A stretch of DNA of 64,000 nt from Nansenia antarctica (lineage: Eukaryota > Chordata > Actinopteri > Argentiniformes > Microstomatidae): the NCBI GenBank assembly GCA_963989245.1, contig OZ022351.1:20408324-20472323 (forward strand). Reading direction: 5' to 3'. Below the pieces are notes generated by a model. The model saw nothing but the letters and a program-made list of their open reading frames with translations, searched no databases and was not told the DNA's origin. Shown piece by piece: positions 1 to 12,600 of this stretch; position 1 is the stretch's first letter, and every line of letters begins with the position of its first letter. Position numbers and translations under genes: made by a program.

Positions 1-240
1 CTTCAGTGACACCACCCCGTATATCCAGAGGAAATCCCAACATTTCCTGCTCTCTCCCTCGCTCTTTCTCCCTCTCTATCTTTCGGTTTCTCTGTCCCTA
101 CCCAATGCTATCCCTCTCTTCTCCACTCTGCGTCCTTCCCTTATCCATCGGCACCTCTGTCAGTCTCAATCTCTCTCTCTCTCTTTTTTGCACAGTCCCT
201 CTTTCTTCTTGTTTCCCCCTCTGTCTCTCTCTCTCACACA
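1..240. repeat. CT-rich low-complexity tract
   Basis: Pyrimidine-rich (CT/TCTC) sequence ending in a short CA run. The open frame across it is a composition artefact. It would lie inside dysf intron 1. Confidence 0.8.
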
Positions 241-436
241 CACACACACCTTACTCCCCCCTGCCTAGGCCTATGTAAACACACTCATCCCCCCCCTTCA
301 CACACGTCTAGATGCAGTGAAATATGGGGCTTTCCCCACTAGAGACAGGGAGAGGGGTAGTTGTGTGACGCAAACACACAACACACACACACTCTTGACC
401 AGCTGACCTGTTACTTAGTCAGTCAAGGAGCGCCAC

Positions 437-459
437 CTATTGCCATAAAAGGAGACACA

Positions 460-508
<49 letters not shown>

Positions 509-545
509 GCGGACGCACATGCATGCACGCACACACACACACACA
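437..545. repeat. CA/GT microsatellite cluster
   Basis: About 27 near-perfect CA dinucleotides followed by a short interruption and more CA. Nothing coding is seen from 546 to about 1010. Confidence 0.95.
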
Positions 546-1009
546 ATATTGACCAGCAGACAATTTCTTCAGTTGGATAATCAACATGTGATTGTTTACA
601 ATTAGCCATGCTGAAGGCTAATCTGGACTGAAGAGCACTGTGTTCATGCACTATAGAGCACTCATTCTGACCTCACACTGACTAAGATTGTTTAACAATA
701 CTTCAATACTTAATATGCGTAGCTGTGTTTCTCTTTTAGTATGTATCATACTGTTGTGTCCACTCTATTTATTCCTTATTTCTATTGTGTTTATTCCCTA
801 TTTTTATTCAATATCTACAATCAAATGAATTGGTCCCTTTATGACGTTGAACCCAGTGTGTGCTCCAGCATTCTCAGAGCGAATTTCCGAACGCAGCCTA
901 AGTCTCACGCCAAAACACTATCCTATGTTGCAGTGAAGTTGAATATACAGTGTAAATATTCCAGGGCCGTGTTTGAATGTTTAATCTCATACTTCTATTT
1001 ACTGTAGTT

Positions 1010-1510
1010 CTGTATCAAACTCGGCAAACCATGTCATTATGGACCTCGCTTTGTACATGGGGGCATTGTCATGCTGAAACAGGAAAGGGCCTTCCCTAAA
1101 CTGTGGCCACAGAGTTGGAAGCATACTATCCTCTAGAATCTCATTGTAAGTAAGTAACCTTGAGAACCGATGGTTCTTGAGCCTAACGGCCCATAGGGCA
1201 GGATCCTATCTCCTGTTTCCGTAGCGTGAGGTGACTTGATGTACAAGTACACACATGACGCTGTCATGTCACAGGGTTAACCAACCCTTAATGCTGAGTG
1301 CCAAGCAGGGAGGCATCGGGTACCATTTCTATAGTCTTTGGTACTCGACTCGGCCGGGGATCGAACTCACGACCTCCCAATCTCAGGGCGGACACTCTAA
1401 CCGCAAGGCCACTGAGCTGGTAATCTCATTGTAAACTGTAGCATAAACCATGTAAAACAGGCCCAGACCATAATTGTGGCCACTTACTTTTGTCTATGTA
1501 GTGTAGGGGG
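1010..1510 (+). mobile_element. Degenerate DNA-transposon relic split by a SINE
   Basis: Reads such as GGGGCATTGTCATGCTGAA, then a terminal-looking GTGGCCACTTACTTTTGTCTATGTAGTGTA, resemble the 3' part of a common fish Tc1-like element. No open frame survives. The SINE at 1150-1421 interrupts it. Family assignment is from memory and uncertain. Confidence 0.4.
1150..1421 (-). mobile_element. tRNA-derived SINE with target-site duplication
   Basis: Read on the minus strand, the head carries tRNA-like Pol III boxes: an A-box-like TGGCCTTGCGG and a B-box-like GAGTTCGATCC, followed by an unrelated body and a (CTTA)n-type tail. The 13-bp sequence AATCTCATTGTAA is repeated exactly at 1137-1149 and 1422-1434, which fixes the insertion boundaries and shows retroposition. 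Confidence 0.8.
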
Positions 1511-1748
1511 AGACTGGACTAGAGGGGCTGGACATGCAGAGCCTAAGCTGCCTCTCCTCATTCAGAGGGAGAGATCATCACAACAACGATACTCTTGGTC
1601 GTATATGAGATCACTGAGCTCTAGCAGATATTTCAGTCCTTGACATGTCTCTTTATCTTGAGTTACTATGGCGACGGTGTGTGTGCTCATGTGCCAGTAA
1701 ATGCTAATGTTTTAATTATTGGAACAAATACAGTGGGTGCTTTATTAG

Positions 1749-1980
1749 GATGACACACACACCACACCACACACACACCACACCACACACCACACACACA
1801 CACACACACACACCCACACACACCCATCCACCCACACACCACACCACACCACACCACACCACACCACACCACACCACACCACACCACACCACACCACACC
1901 ACACCACACCACACCACACCACACCACACCACACCACACCACACCACACCACACCACACCACACACACACACACACACTG
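1749..1980. repeat. ACACC pentanucleotide array with CA flanks
   Basis: Roughly 25 uninterrupted ACACC units (about 1837-1961) sit between irregular CA runs. Long open frames in several phases here are produced by the repeat and are not genes. Confidence 0.95.
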
Positions 1981-2393
1981 CCCTCTACCCCACCCTGTGC
2001 ACTATGCACTGTTGTCTTATCCCCTTTGGGACACATTGTGTAATCTCTGTGCTCTGCTCAAACAAATACAGAGATCAACAAACAGTAATTTGTTTTATAA
2101 CATATATATTAAATCCCTATCTGGTTGTGAGGTTTCAGGGGTTGGTCTCTCTGTTCTAGCAGTAGCAAGACCAATGGGCCAATGGTGGGTTGGGAGGGGT
2201 GGGTTACACTTCATAATGTATTGTATTCGTAACACAAGGTATGGACTGGGTCCGTATTGGGTCGGACTTTGAGAAGCTCTGTGCCAGTCGTTTGCTTAGT
2301 TTAACCATGACTATTCCAGAAAGACTTTGACCATAATCCATTCGTCTATTCATCTCTGTTGCAGTGTTTTGGCGAGAGAATTGTTTGGGGAGC

Positions 2394-2670
2394 GTGAGTC
2401 TGAAGGTGAGGTCGTGAGTCTGAAGGTGAGGTCGTGAGTCTGAAGGTGAGGTCATGAGTCTGAAGGTGAGGTCAAGAGTCTGAAGGTGAGGTCACGAGTC
2501 TGAAGGTGAGGTCATGAGTCTGAAGGTGAGGTCGTGAGTCTGAAGGTGAGGTCATGAGTCTGAAGGTGAGGTCACGAGTCTGAAGGTGAGGTCATGAGTC
2601 TGAAGGTGAGGTCGTGAGTCTGAAGGTGAGGTCATGAGTCTGAAGGTGAGGTCATGAGTCTGAAGGTGAT
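2394..2670. repeat. 20-bp minisatellite, about 14 units
   Basis: Unit GTGAGTCTGAAGGTGAGGTC with one variable position (C/A/G before TGAGTC), ending in a poly-T run at 2670-2691. The region 2690-3740 holds only GT/CA runs and a G-rich stretch; no exon could be supported. Confidence 0.95.
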
Positions 2671-3742
2671 TTTTTTTTTTTTTTTTTTTTTGTGATCGAC
2701 CAAATGTTTTATTTTGTGATCGACCAAGATCCTTATCGATCAATTATCGATCGTCGATGCCCACCCCTAGAGGCTACCCTGAGAGTTGGTGACCCTGGTT
2801 TGCTGCATTTGTCTCAATTCCTTTTCTTCGGGGATGTGTAGTCTGTGTGTGTGTGTGTGTGTGTGTAGCTAATATCAGTTCATCAGTCCTGCTCTCTCTT
2901 CAGTTTGAGCTCATATGAACAACTGCATACAACTTACAGTAATGTGTATGGTGCTTAGGTCACATTTACTGTAAATCACATCAAAGATTCTGGAATATAA
3001 TATTATTTTACACCCAAAATGGCGTGGGGGCAAAAGGGCGGGGGCACACGACGCGCTGGCAAAATACCTGGATGCGTTGCTCAGAGCTGTCCACCACTGT
3101 GTTAAATGCTACAGTGTTTAGTTATAGAGTTGAGTGTTACTGTCGATCTTGCCAACTGTTGTTTCAGAGCTGAAGAGTGTGGATGCTTTGTTCCTTAGGC
3201 TGTCGGAGTACTGAGGGAAGGGGAGGGAGGGGTGGGGGGGTGGGGGGGGGGTAGGGGGGGAGAGAGGGGGGAGGTGACCCACAGTGCTAACCTTGCTGAC
3301 GGAGCGGTAGCGATGGCTATAAACAAAGCCACGTTGAGCTGAACACACACACACAGGCATGCACGCGCACACACACAGACACGCACGCACACACACAGGC
3401 ATGCATGCACACACATGCACGCACACACACACACACCTCTCTCTCATCTCTCATCTCATTTCTCTTCCTGTACCAAACCCCTCTCCTCCACCCTGATGCC
3501 ACGCCCCAAAAAAACACTGGAGGCCAAGCTGATGACTTGCAGCGCCTTTCCAATAATAACCTCAGCTGCTGGAAAGAGAGAGAGAGAGAATGCTGGTAGC
3601 TTCTATGAACTCTTCTACAGCCACATTTTCCTTTCCCAGTGAGCCCTCTACTGTAACAGACACCATGTGTCCACTCCTAGTCTCTGCACACACACACACG
3701 CACGCTCACGCACATACACACACACCCCCTCCCCGCTCCTAC

Positions 3743-3830
3743 CTTCATAGGTGACTCGGCAGTAGGCATCGCTGATGTCCTGGTCTTGGTTGAAGAGCTT
3801 CTCAGCACACAGGATAAACACACGCAGCAT
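3743..3830 (-). CDS. dysf: dysferlin, first coding exon
   Basis: The ATG at 3830 opens an 88-nt coding segment beginning MLRVFILCAEKLF and containing DISDAYCRVTYEG, ending at a canonical donor (GAAG|GTAGGAGC). This matches the human dysferlin N-terminus (MLRVFILYAEN...DISDAYC), the start of the C2A domain. The exon ends inside a glycine codon, like the human first exon. Dysferlin is a large C2-domain, tail-anchored protein that repairs muscle plasma membrane using Ca2+ and phospholipids. Only this exon lies in the window; the rest runs off the left edge, so intron 1 exceeds 3.7 kb. Its position downstream of znf638 on the same strand copies the human ZNF638-DYSF order, which supports the call. 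A GT microsatellite ends 8 bp before the ATG. Confidence 0.92.
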
Positions 3831-3835
3831 GGTGA

Positions 3836-3838
<3 letters not shown>

Positions 3839-3868
<30 letters not shown>
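3839..3868. repeat. GT microsatellite in the dysf 5' leader
   Basis: About 15 CA units on the plus strand, that is GT on the dysf sense strand, between the ATG and a GA tract at 3964-3998. It is either 5' UTR or the end of an upstream intron. Confidence 0.9.
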
Positions 3869-3871
<3 letters not shown>

Positions 3872-3959
3872 CGCTCACTCAGCCGAGCTCCGTCAGAGCC
3901 CAAGGAGGGGTGCTCTGAGTCCTCATACACCCTCCCAAAGTGTCCTCACTGTACAGTAT

Positions 3960-3963
<4 letters not shown>

Positions 3964-4002
<39 letters not shown>

Positions 4003-4061
4003 TCCAACTGTGTGTGGAGCAATAGTCTTGTGCTGCTGCTAGCACTGTCTCCTCTCGCTCA

Positions 4062-4102
<41 letters not shown>

Positions 4103-4200
4103 CGACCGGCTGACTCATGCAAACACACACCGTCCCTTCAATCACAGGCTGCCAGTGTCTTTAAAGGGCCAGAGACCATTATTATGACATTTACACGGTG

Positions 4201-4231
<31 letters not shown>

Positions 4232-4419
4232 ACACACACAGCTATATGACATCCGGAGGACCTCACATGCATGATCAGGCATGCGAACCCAATCAAAACA
4301 ATTCAGAAAGATTCTGGAGACATAAAAACAACACACACTCCTGGACTATACACACTATACAAAAAAACACACACACACACACACACATCACAGTGTCTGA
4401 AAGGGCCACATTGTGTCAC

Positions 4420-4473
<54 letters not shown>

Positions 4474-4496
4474 AGGGAGAGGGAGAGGGAGAGGGA

Positions 4497-4548
<52 letters not shown>

Positions 4549-4551
4549 GAG
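3964..4551. repeat. Microsatellite block upstream of dysf
   Basis: GA run 3964-3998, CA runs about 4061-4100 and 4200-4230, CA at 4362-4386, and a long GA/GGGAGA tract at 4422-4551. No promoter element can be picked out with confidence, although the dysf promoter should lie close by. Confidence 0.85.
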
Positions 4552-4896
4552 TGGGGTGGGAGACAAGATTTTGGCGAATGGGAAAGTCTGTGAACTAGTG
4601 TTCTGCTACAGCTATTACAGCAAATCATCTTGTTGAATTCAAATATACTTATAGAAGAAGAAGAAAAACAATGTTTATAAAAAAGAAAAAATCAAAACAG
4701 AATAATGTTCATCATATATATAATGACATTATGAATGATGGAAACTTTATGACACAAACAACTTTTAAAGGAATAATGTATGCTCAATCCAAAACTACAA
4801 CCAAGTGAACTGCACTCTTCACAAAATGGCTGAAAAGGATACATGAATACCGCGAACAGATATTTGACCCATGGCATCTCCCATGGCATCTGGTTT

Positions 4897-5425
4897 ATTT
4901 ACATTTACATTTTTGGCATTTAGCAGACGCCTTATTCCAAAGCGACTTACAATCAATACATTTGAATACTAAGCATGTGAATCAGCAGTCCACTATTCGT
5001 TGCAGGAAGAGTACTCTAGCTCGGGCCCGGGGCCACTGATAGAAGGAAAAACCTTCTCCCTATTATCGCCTTCTATTAAAAGTTTTTTTTTTTTTTTTTT
5101 TTTTTTTTACTGGAGAAACTGAGAAACAGTACAAGGGGGGCAGTAGAAGTTCTTAGGGACACAGTAGAGGGGAAAGCGGGTGTCTTTAGGAGACGTAGTG
5201 GTGAGGGTCAGAAGATGTCTCAGGAGGAGCAGTTAAGATGTAACCTGAAGAGATGGGTCTTCAGTCTACGACGGAAGATGGGTAGTGACTCTGCCGTTCT
5301 GACGGCCGTGGGGAGCTCATTCCACCAGCGGGGAGCCAGTGTTGTGAAGAGACGTGATCGGGCAGCCCGACTGCTGTGTAGAGGAGGTGAATTTAGAGGT
5401 TAGAGGAGGTTTAGAGGAGGTTTAG
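4897..5425 (-). mobile_element. L2-type LINE, 3' end fragment
   Basis: On the minus strand the fragment codes for the end of a reverse-transcriptase ORF (a W-x-E-L-P motif, then RRxLKTHLF) and finishes with a characteristic 3' tail whose plus-strand form is TTTGGCATTTAGCAGACGCC. A poly-T run at 5082-5108 interrupts it. It is the same family as 6501-7342 and 31505-31770. Confidence 0.6.
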
Positions 5426-5469
5426 AGGAGGTTTATGAATCAATATATAAACCTACAACCGACTCATCA

Positions 5470-5740
5470 CTATGCTTTTTTTTTTTTTTTACCAAAAGAA
5501 TGCTCACCATATGGGGCATTGAACAATCACCACTATGCAGATTTTGTAATGAGGAAACCGAAGCAACAGAACATCAGTTTTGGTATTGGCCCCTTGTGTC
5601 TGACTTTTGGTCTAAGGTTTGGGAATTGCTGGCAGAAAACCAGACGAAAACCAAAGTTTGGAAACGTTATTTCGGTCGATTATTCCTCCCCTTTAATAAT
5701 ACTAATTGGTATTGTATTTTATGTAGTTGGAAAGCCTGAT
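5470..5740 (+). pseudogene. L1-like LINE ORF2 C-terminal relic
   Basis: A short open frame (from about 5500) contains CRFCNEETEATEHQFW, the C-x2-C...H knuckle with aromatic residues seen at the ORF2 C-terminus of fish L1/Swimmer-type LINEs, followed by a basic, W-rich tail. There is no upstream RT, so it is 5'-truncated. A poly-T run precedes it. Confidence 0.5.
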
Positions 5741-5963
5741 TAGTCACCTTTACAACGAGGTACAACTTGTAAGGATCATGGATTCGTGGAATGAGCAACA
5801 CAGCTAAATGTGTGGGTAGCGGCCCAAAACAATTTGCCAAAATCCACTGCAATATTCTTCTGTTGGTATTCACTCTCAGAGTGTGTGTTCATTGTGTTGC
5901 TGAGTCCAGAATGTGTGTTCAGAGCATCTGATTCCTCCAACGCATGAGTTATCAAGTCACATG

Positions 5964-6109
5964 GTGTGTGTGTGTGTGTGTGTGCGTGTGTGTGTGTGTG
6001 CGTGTGTGTGTGTGTGTGTTCTGTCTTCCCCCTCTCCGTCTTCCTTCTCTGAATGGAACCTGTCTTGGATGCACATCATTCTCACAGGGATTCCACATCC
6101 CAGCTGGGG

Positions 6110-6163
<54 letters not shown>

Positions 6164-6169
6164 TGTGAG
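5964..6169. repeat. Two GT microsatellites
   Basis: GT runs at about 5964-6020 and 6115-6168, with ordinary sequence between them. Reading frames of the MCVCVC type are artefacts. No gene was seen from 6170 to 6500; 6267-6350 resembles one end of the GGAGGCTGGTGGAGG MITE. Confidence 0.9.
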
Positions 6170-6500
6170 TCAGATGAGAACCTGTTAAAGGAAACTCTAA
6201 TTAAAAAGTGAAGTCAGCAACATTGGGAGGTGGGGAAAAGCCCATACAGAACAGAGTGATATCTGTTCATGGGAGGCTAGTGGAGGTAGAAATGGGAGGA
6301 CGGGCTAATTGTAACACATTGGAATGAATTGAGATCAATGCGAAATGTCTCGTTAAATTATCTCATCGGAAAAACATTCTCTTCATTCCATATAGCGGGC
6401 GGATGACTGTCTTGTGACCGAAAGCGTAGCGTTGAGATGTGGCATTGATGCTAAGCGTGGAGAGCCTCCCTTCTTTCCAGAGTTGCCTCTCACCAATTCA

Positions 6501-7342
6501 TTTACATTTAAATGTTTGGCATTTAGCAGACGCCGTATTCCAAAGTGACTTACAATCAATATAATAATCAATATATACGACTAAGTAAGTGAATCATCAA
6601 TCCACCAGTCATAGCAGGAAAAGTAATCTAGCTCAGGCCAGAGGCCATTGGCAGTCGTCATGCTAGAAGAAGAATGTTTTTTTCTTTTTTTTCTTAATAG
6701 ACACTGGAGAAACAGTACAAGGGGGTAGTAGATGTCTCAGGAGAAAAGTCTCCGACGGAAGATGGGGAGTGACTGCAGTTCTGACAGCCATGGCTGGGAA
6801 GCTCATTCCACCAGCGGGGAGCCAGTGTAGTAAAAAGACGTGACCGGGCAGCGTGACTGCCGTGTTGGCGTAGAGGTGGTGGGGCCGGTCAGCCAGCAGA
6901 GGTGGAGGAGCGGAGTGAACGGGCTGAAGTTTGGGGGGTGACCATTGCTTGCAGGTAGGCAGGGGCTGTCCCTTTTGCTGCACGGTAGGCAAGCACCAGG
7001 GTCTTGAATCTGATGCGAGCTGCTATCGGGAGCCAGTGAAAGGTGCGAAGGAGGGGGGTAACATGAGAATGAGTACGTTGCAGTAGTCAAGGTGGGAGAT
7101 GACCAGTGACTGGATCAAGAGTTGAGCTGCTTCTCTGGTGAGGAATGGACGTATCTTTCTGACGTTGTAGAGGAAGAATCTCCAGGAGCGTGCTGTTGCT
7201 GCGATGTTCTTCGTACCGGATAGGTGGGCTATCCAGGATCACTCCCAGGTTCTTGGCTGTCTGGGAGGAGGTTACAGTAGAGTTCTCAACTATGATGGAG
7301 AAGTTTTGGAGGGCAAACTTTCCCAGGGAGGAAGAGTAGCTC
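6501..7342 (-). mobile_element. L2-type LINE fragment, frameshifted
   Basis: Read on the minus strand: NLGVILD, then segments resembling FLYNVRKIRPFL and ISHLDYCN, then HWLPIAARIRFKTLVLAYRA, all hallmarks of the C-terminal part of L2/CR1 reverse transcriptases, but split over several frames. The 3' tail contains the GCATTTAGCAGACGCC motif. The upstream side is cut by the MITE at 7343. Confidence 0.65.
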
Positions 7343-7965
7343 AGGCTGCATTTACACCGCAGGTCGTAATGCCTAGTTACGATTTGGTGCCTTTAAACGA
7401 TTTTTTTGAACGCCTGCTTACACCTACTTTTTCAAATGACCCACATCTGATACCTGTGCTTACACTCGTAACATTTGTAACGACCCGCATGCGTACATCG
7501 AAAACGAAAGTAAACAGACAGCCGGGACTTGCAATGGACTCAAACGAGACAGAAATTATAATCCCTTTTATATATATTATAATATAAAGCCATTGCTTTC
7601 CGAAGTATGTTTAGAGGTCTGCAAAATATTGTGCACATTTTAAAGCGGAGAAGAAAGAGTGAAACTCACGTCTAACGTCATCAAAATGCGAAGACCGTCG
7701 TATTTTCAATGGCGTGCAAATCTGAATTGAGCGTTATACAGTATGTGACCTGCCTGCTTAGACCGCAGTCTAAATGACACATCCGATTCGTACCTGATTG
7801 AGGCCGGCTTGAGAATGAGGCCTAAATCGGATATGAGAATATCAGATTCAATGTGCTTTTTTACTGCTTACACCTACATGTTACATATCCAATCTGTGCT
7901 ACATGAGGAAAAACGTGAACAAAAAAACGGAATTGTCACTTCGACCTGCGGTGTAAATGCAGCCT
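7343..7965. mobile_element. Non-autonomous DNA transposon, 24-bp perfect TIRs
   Basis: AGGCTGCATTTACACCGCAG (7343-7362, extending to 7366) is matched exactly in reverse complement at 7942-7965. If the TIR starts at GGCTGC, both flanks carry TCA, a 3-bp duplication of the PIF/Harbinger kind. No transposase is encoded. It inserted next to or within the L2 fragment on its left. Confidence 0.8.
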
Positions 7966-8048
7966 CAGTCACGCAGAGACACGTGTTGCCGCATGTGAGT
8001 CAGAGGGGGGGAAGACAACTTTATTTGTCCCTAGAACCATAGCTTCAG

Positions 8049-8276
8049 AGGGGGTCATCCCTATGTTCCCCGGGTCCTATGTTCCCCGGGTCCTATGTTC
8101 CCCCGTTTCTTAGAAAAAAAAAAAAAAAGGGTTCTATGTTCCCCTCTTCCGAAAACTTCCGAAAAAGGGTTCTATGTTCCCCGCTTCCGAAAAAGGGTTC
8201 TATGTTCCCCGCTTCCGTATATTCCCCGCCTGCCGTTGTGTCAAGCGACCCCAGGTGTCGTTATGTAGTACTGCAT

Positions 8277-8310
<34 letters not shown>
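8049..8310 (+). repeat. Dispersed repeat with CTATGTTCCCC internal repeats
   Basis: Contains GGGTCCTATGTTCCCC and GGGTTCTATGTTCCCCGCTTC units, then a GTCGTTATGTAGTACTGCATG block and a poly-T run. The same block occurs inverted at 19850-20048. An AT-rich repeat of ACAACATACACAAATACATAA follows at 8308-8390. Nothing else is recognisable up to 8639. Confidence 0.8.
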
Positions 8311-8311
<1 letters not shown>

Positions 8312-8639
8312 AACATACACAAATACATAATTATACTGTTAGTTTTTTTTTTTATTGTTTTTTTTTTAAACAACATACACAAATACATAATCATACTGTG
8401 GATTACTATGTGTACAACATTATTATATGAACAAAATGATTATATGTACAAAACCTTTTGTAGGTAGGACACTATTGGACCTCGGCCCAAATCTAGTACT
8501 GAACCCCCCATGCTAAACCATTTGGAAGTACAGTATACTAGGACTCCAATTCAGACACACTGGGGGGCTGTCACAAATCTACTAACTCTAATCAGCCTGG
8601 TCTCACACGGCAGACGTCAGAATTCGACGTTGATGGACA

Positions 8640-8999
8640 AACATTAATCTGCTCTATTCATACATTAATCTGCTCTATTCAGACATTAATCTGCTCTATT
8701 CATACATTAATCTGCTCTATTCAGACATTAATCTGCTCTATTCATACATTAATCTGCTCTATTCAGACATTAATCTGCTCTATTCAGACATTAATCTGCT
8801 CTATTCAGACATTAATCTGCTCTATTCAGACATTAATCTGCTCTATTCATACATTAATCTGCTCTATTCAGACATTAATCTGCTCTATTCAGACATTAAT
8901 CTGCTCTATTCACACATTAATCTGCTCTATTCACACATTAATCTGCTCTATTCACACATTAATCTGCTCTATTCAGACATTAATCTGCTCTATTCATAC
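8640..8999. repeat. 21-bp minisatellite
   Basis: About 17 copies of ACATTAATCTGCTCTATTCA plus one variable base (G/T/C). The array was the target of the LTR retrotransposon: the interrupted unit resumes at 14119. Confidence 0.95.
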
Positions 9000-9306
9000 T
9001 GTTACGCTTGCCTGGCTCAGGACAAGGTGACAAAAAGGGAGACGACACATGGATAACAATAATAGGAGATTTATTAAAGTATATAATATTGAATTGAAAT
9101 AATGATAACGTAAATAGTAACAACAACCCAAAAATGGCTGCTGGTCGACAAGGAAGAGACCGAGTCCATCAATTTGACCCCCTCTTAAAGTTCCTGGGAC
9201 AATCAGGATGATCACCTTCACCTGTGCCCATCAGGAACCAAGAGAGAGGGTCAACAAGACAACAGATAATTGGCGCCCACTGGTGGTACCAGTGTGGATC
9301 GTCACA
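9000..9306 (-). repeat. 3' LTR
   Basis: The 3' LTR of the minus-strand element, 307 bp, with no difference seen from the copy at 13812-14118. Confidence 0.95.
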
Positions 9307-9320
9307 TTCCCCCCCTTAAA
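9307..9320 (-). promoter_or_regulatory. Polypurine tract
   Basis: The sense strand reads TTTTAAGGGGGGGAA immediately before the 3' LTR, the expected plus-strand primer site. Confidence 0.85.
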
Positions 9321-9614
9321 ACAGAGGCCTACTAAAAAGGTCTCTGCTAATTTGTTTCCCAGATTACAAATAATACCAATAATAACAATAGTTTATGGCA
9401 ACAAAAAACGGTGATCTCTGCCACACAGCCTAAACGTCAAATCCCAACCTCCCCTACAACCTGCCCACCCTCCAGCAATTCCTGGTACCTGGAAAAGCTC
9501 TATTTAAGGAGGGAGGAGCAAGAGAAAGAGAGATTAGAGACAAGAGTTTTAGACCGGCAGCATTGATTCACCTGGAAAGGCGCTGGCTCGGACTCTGCAA
9601 AGAATGCAAAAAGG

Positions 9615-12600
9615 TCAGGGGGTTATGATCTTAACAAACGACCACTGGATGGGACCCCCCTCCCACATAACATCAAAGTGCTGCAGAGCCCAAACCAGTG
9701 CCAAACAGAACCCAAACAGTAACCAAACCATAACCAAACCATAACCAAACCATAACCAAACTCCAGGCCCACTCACATCCTCCTCCCACCCTGCTGCCAC
9801 CACAGGAGTGGATGGAGATGGAGACACCCCATTCACTGTGGACAACACAACCGGCTTCACCTCCAAGACCGCATCTTCTCCGGCCCTAGGTGAACGAGAA
9901 TAATAACATTTTAATACATTTATGTGACAAAGTTGTGTAGACTTTCTACGGTTAGGAGTATCGATCAAATAATTCTGTTCGGACACCTGTCTTACAACAG
10001 AGTAGGGACCCGTAAATTTCGCCTGGAATGGTGAACCAGGTATAGGCAATAACGCCAACACTTGGTCTCCAGGACAGAACACTCGTGGTTCAGTACGGCG
10101 ATCAAACAGTCTTTTCATTTTACTTTGTGCCACAGTCAAATACTCACTCGCCATTTTTCCCGCCAGATGTAACCTCAGGTGAAAACCATGCACATAATCT
10201 ATCAGGTTGGTAGGTGGATCAGCGGTCTTAAGACCATCTTGTAGCACTGCCAGCGGGCCCCTCACCTTGTGCCCAAACACCAAATCACTTGGACTAAACC
10301 CTGTACTCTCCTGCACCACCTCCCGTGCTGCCAACATGAGCCAAGGCAGTCCCTCCTCCCAATCCCTCTTAAGCTCCATGCAATAAGAGCGCAACAATGA
10401 CTTCAGTGTTTGATGAAACCTCTCTAGGGCCCCCTGACTCTGAGCATGATACGCGCTGGCGGTGTTGTGCTTAACGCGTAAGTGACGCAAAACTTCAGCA
10501 AACATTTTCGATGTAAAGTTTGTCCCTTGGTCACTCTGTATGACCCGAGGAATACCGAAAATGGATATGAACTGAGTCAGTGCCTTTACTATTGATCTTG
10601 TCGTAATCGTACGAAGAGGGTACGCAGACGGATAGCGAGTGGTTTGACACATTACCGTTAATAGATAAATACACCCAGACTTAGAAGGAGGAAGTGGTCC
10701 AACACAATCGATGATGAGGTGCTCAAATGGTTCACTCACAGCTGGAATAGGATAAAGAGGCACAGGTTTAATAGTCTGATTAGGTTTTCCCATCAGTTGA
10801 CAGGTATGACAGGTCTTAATAAACTTAGAAACATCCCTCTTCAACCGAGGCCAAAAGAAATACCGTAGTACTCTATCACAAGTCTTCTTAACCCCCATAT
10901 GCCCAGCCACGTCATCATGTGCTGTCTCCAACACCACATTCCTAAACTTAGTAGGTACCACAACTTGAAAAACTGGGTCACTCACAGAACAATCATTATG
11001 AGGAAGCCATTTACGAACCAACACATCCTCCAAGAGAAAATAACCACTTGCAGAGCTCTCCAGCTCATCCTTAGGCTGAATCCCACTGAGCAGCAGCTTC
11101 AGCTCAGGATCCTCCTGTTGGGCTAAAATCAACTCACTCCGAGACAAAGACGGCGGCAGATCTGGTAACTGAAAAACAGAATTGTCAGGAGTGAACTTAT
11201 CAGACTCTTTACCATCTTCAATTTTAGGGTCCATGCAACTCATAGCACGAGTCATGGCGCAGGCAGTAAAAACCTCAGGAAACTCCTTCACACTAAGGTC
11301 GGGTCCTGTTGGTCGTGTAAACCCAGAACTAACTACCAGAGGTGGGGGCACATCACTCCACACTCTTCCTCCAGCCAGGTTATTTCCCAAGATGACGGCC
11401 ACACCCACCACAGGCAGAGAGGGTCGAACACCAATAGTTACTACCCCCTGGACCAGATCAGAGTAAAGCTCAATTTCATGCAAGGGGACAGACAAAGTCT
11501 GCATCCCCATCCCTCTAATCAAAACGCTGGTCCCCACACTTGACTCCTGAGAGAATGTTAAAACCGATTCCAATATAAACGATTCTGAAGCCCCCGTATC
11601 ACGAAGTATCTGGACAGGCACTTTCTGTGGGCTACCCACCAGAGAAACGAAACCTGTAGTAATAAACGGACCAAAATCAGGATCCTCCTCGCTAATCTGT
11701 ATGGAGGCAGAGCCCTGTAATGCCCCCGCCAACTCAGTAGCCGCAGGTGGGCTGGATACTGAGGATGCCATCACCCCTGGTTTAAAGGGAGACCCCTCGG
11801 CAACCCCAGACACTCTTACTCCTGCCCCACAAGCATGCACTGCAAGAGCCAACGGTCTAACAGAGCCCCCCTTCCCACTGTAGGTTTTCTTTCCTTTTAG
11901 GACAGGACACTCCTGTTTCCAGTGACCCTTCTCAAGGCAATAATTGCATGTCGAGTTAGGATCTACTCTACTCTGACTGCCATGCTCCGACCTTGAAAAG
12001 GGGACAGAATAACCAGGACCTTCGTTAGGGAATTGTGTACGATTTACCAATAGGTCAGTCACGGTCGGATTTTGTCTACGGCTCCCCTCGCTACGAAAAC
12101 GATGTTCACCAAACTGACTCTTATTAGTCAGTACAAATTCATCTGCCAACACCGCGGCTTGACCTGCTGTTTTCACCTTGTGTTCGTTAACGTAAGTGGC
12201 AATGCGATCAGGGACAATGGTTTTAAACTGTTCCAGAATAATCAAATTTGCCAGATCCTCCAGAGTATTCACCTCTACCGCCACGCACCAACGATTGAAA
12301 TGGCTGGTTAGTTCTCTTACAACCTCAACATGAGTTTGTTTGTCATGTTTCTTCCATTGTCTAAACCGCTGTCTGTAAGCTTCAGGAACAAGTTCATAAG
12401 CCCTAAGGATAGCGGCCTTAACTGTATCATAATCTTTCCTCTCTCTACCATTAAGAGCAATATAAGCTTCCTGAGCTCGGCCAATAAGCACACTCTGTAG
12501 TAATGCGGTGCGGTCTGAAGTAGACCAGTCCCTATCGTCGGCAACACTCTCAAACAGTGAAAAGAATACATCAGGATCTTTTTCATTAAACTTTGGCAAC

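Noticed and set aside
1687..2043. Open frames in CA/ACACC repeats
   Set aside because: Repeat composition only; no protein features.
3300..3352. Exon-like segment on the minus strand (QRGFVYSHRYRSVSK between TTCAG and GTTAGC) that would be in phase with dysf exon 1
   Set aside because: It does not resemble the expected C2A continuation (KKRTKVIKN...NPVWNE) and is flanked by microsatellites.
8640..8999. CRISPR-like array of 21-bp repeats
   Set aside because: Head-to-tail repeats without unique spacers, in a vertebrate genome: a minisatellite.
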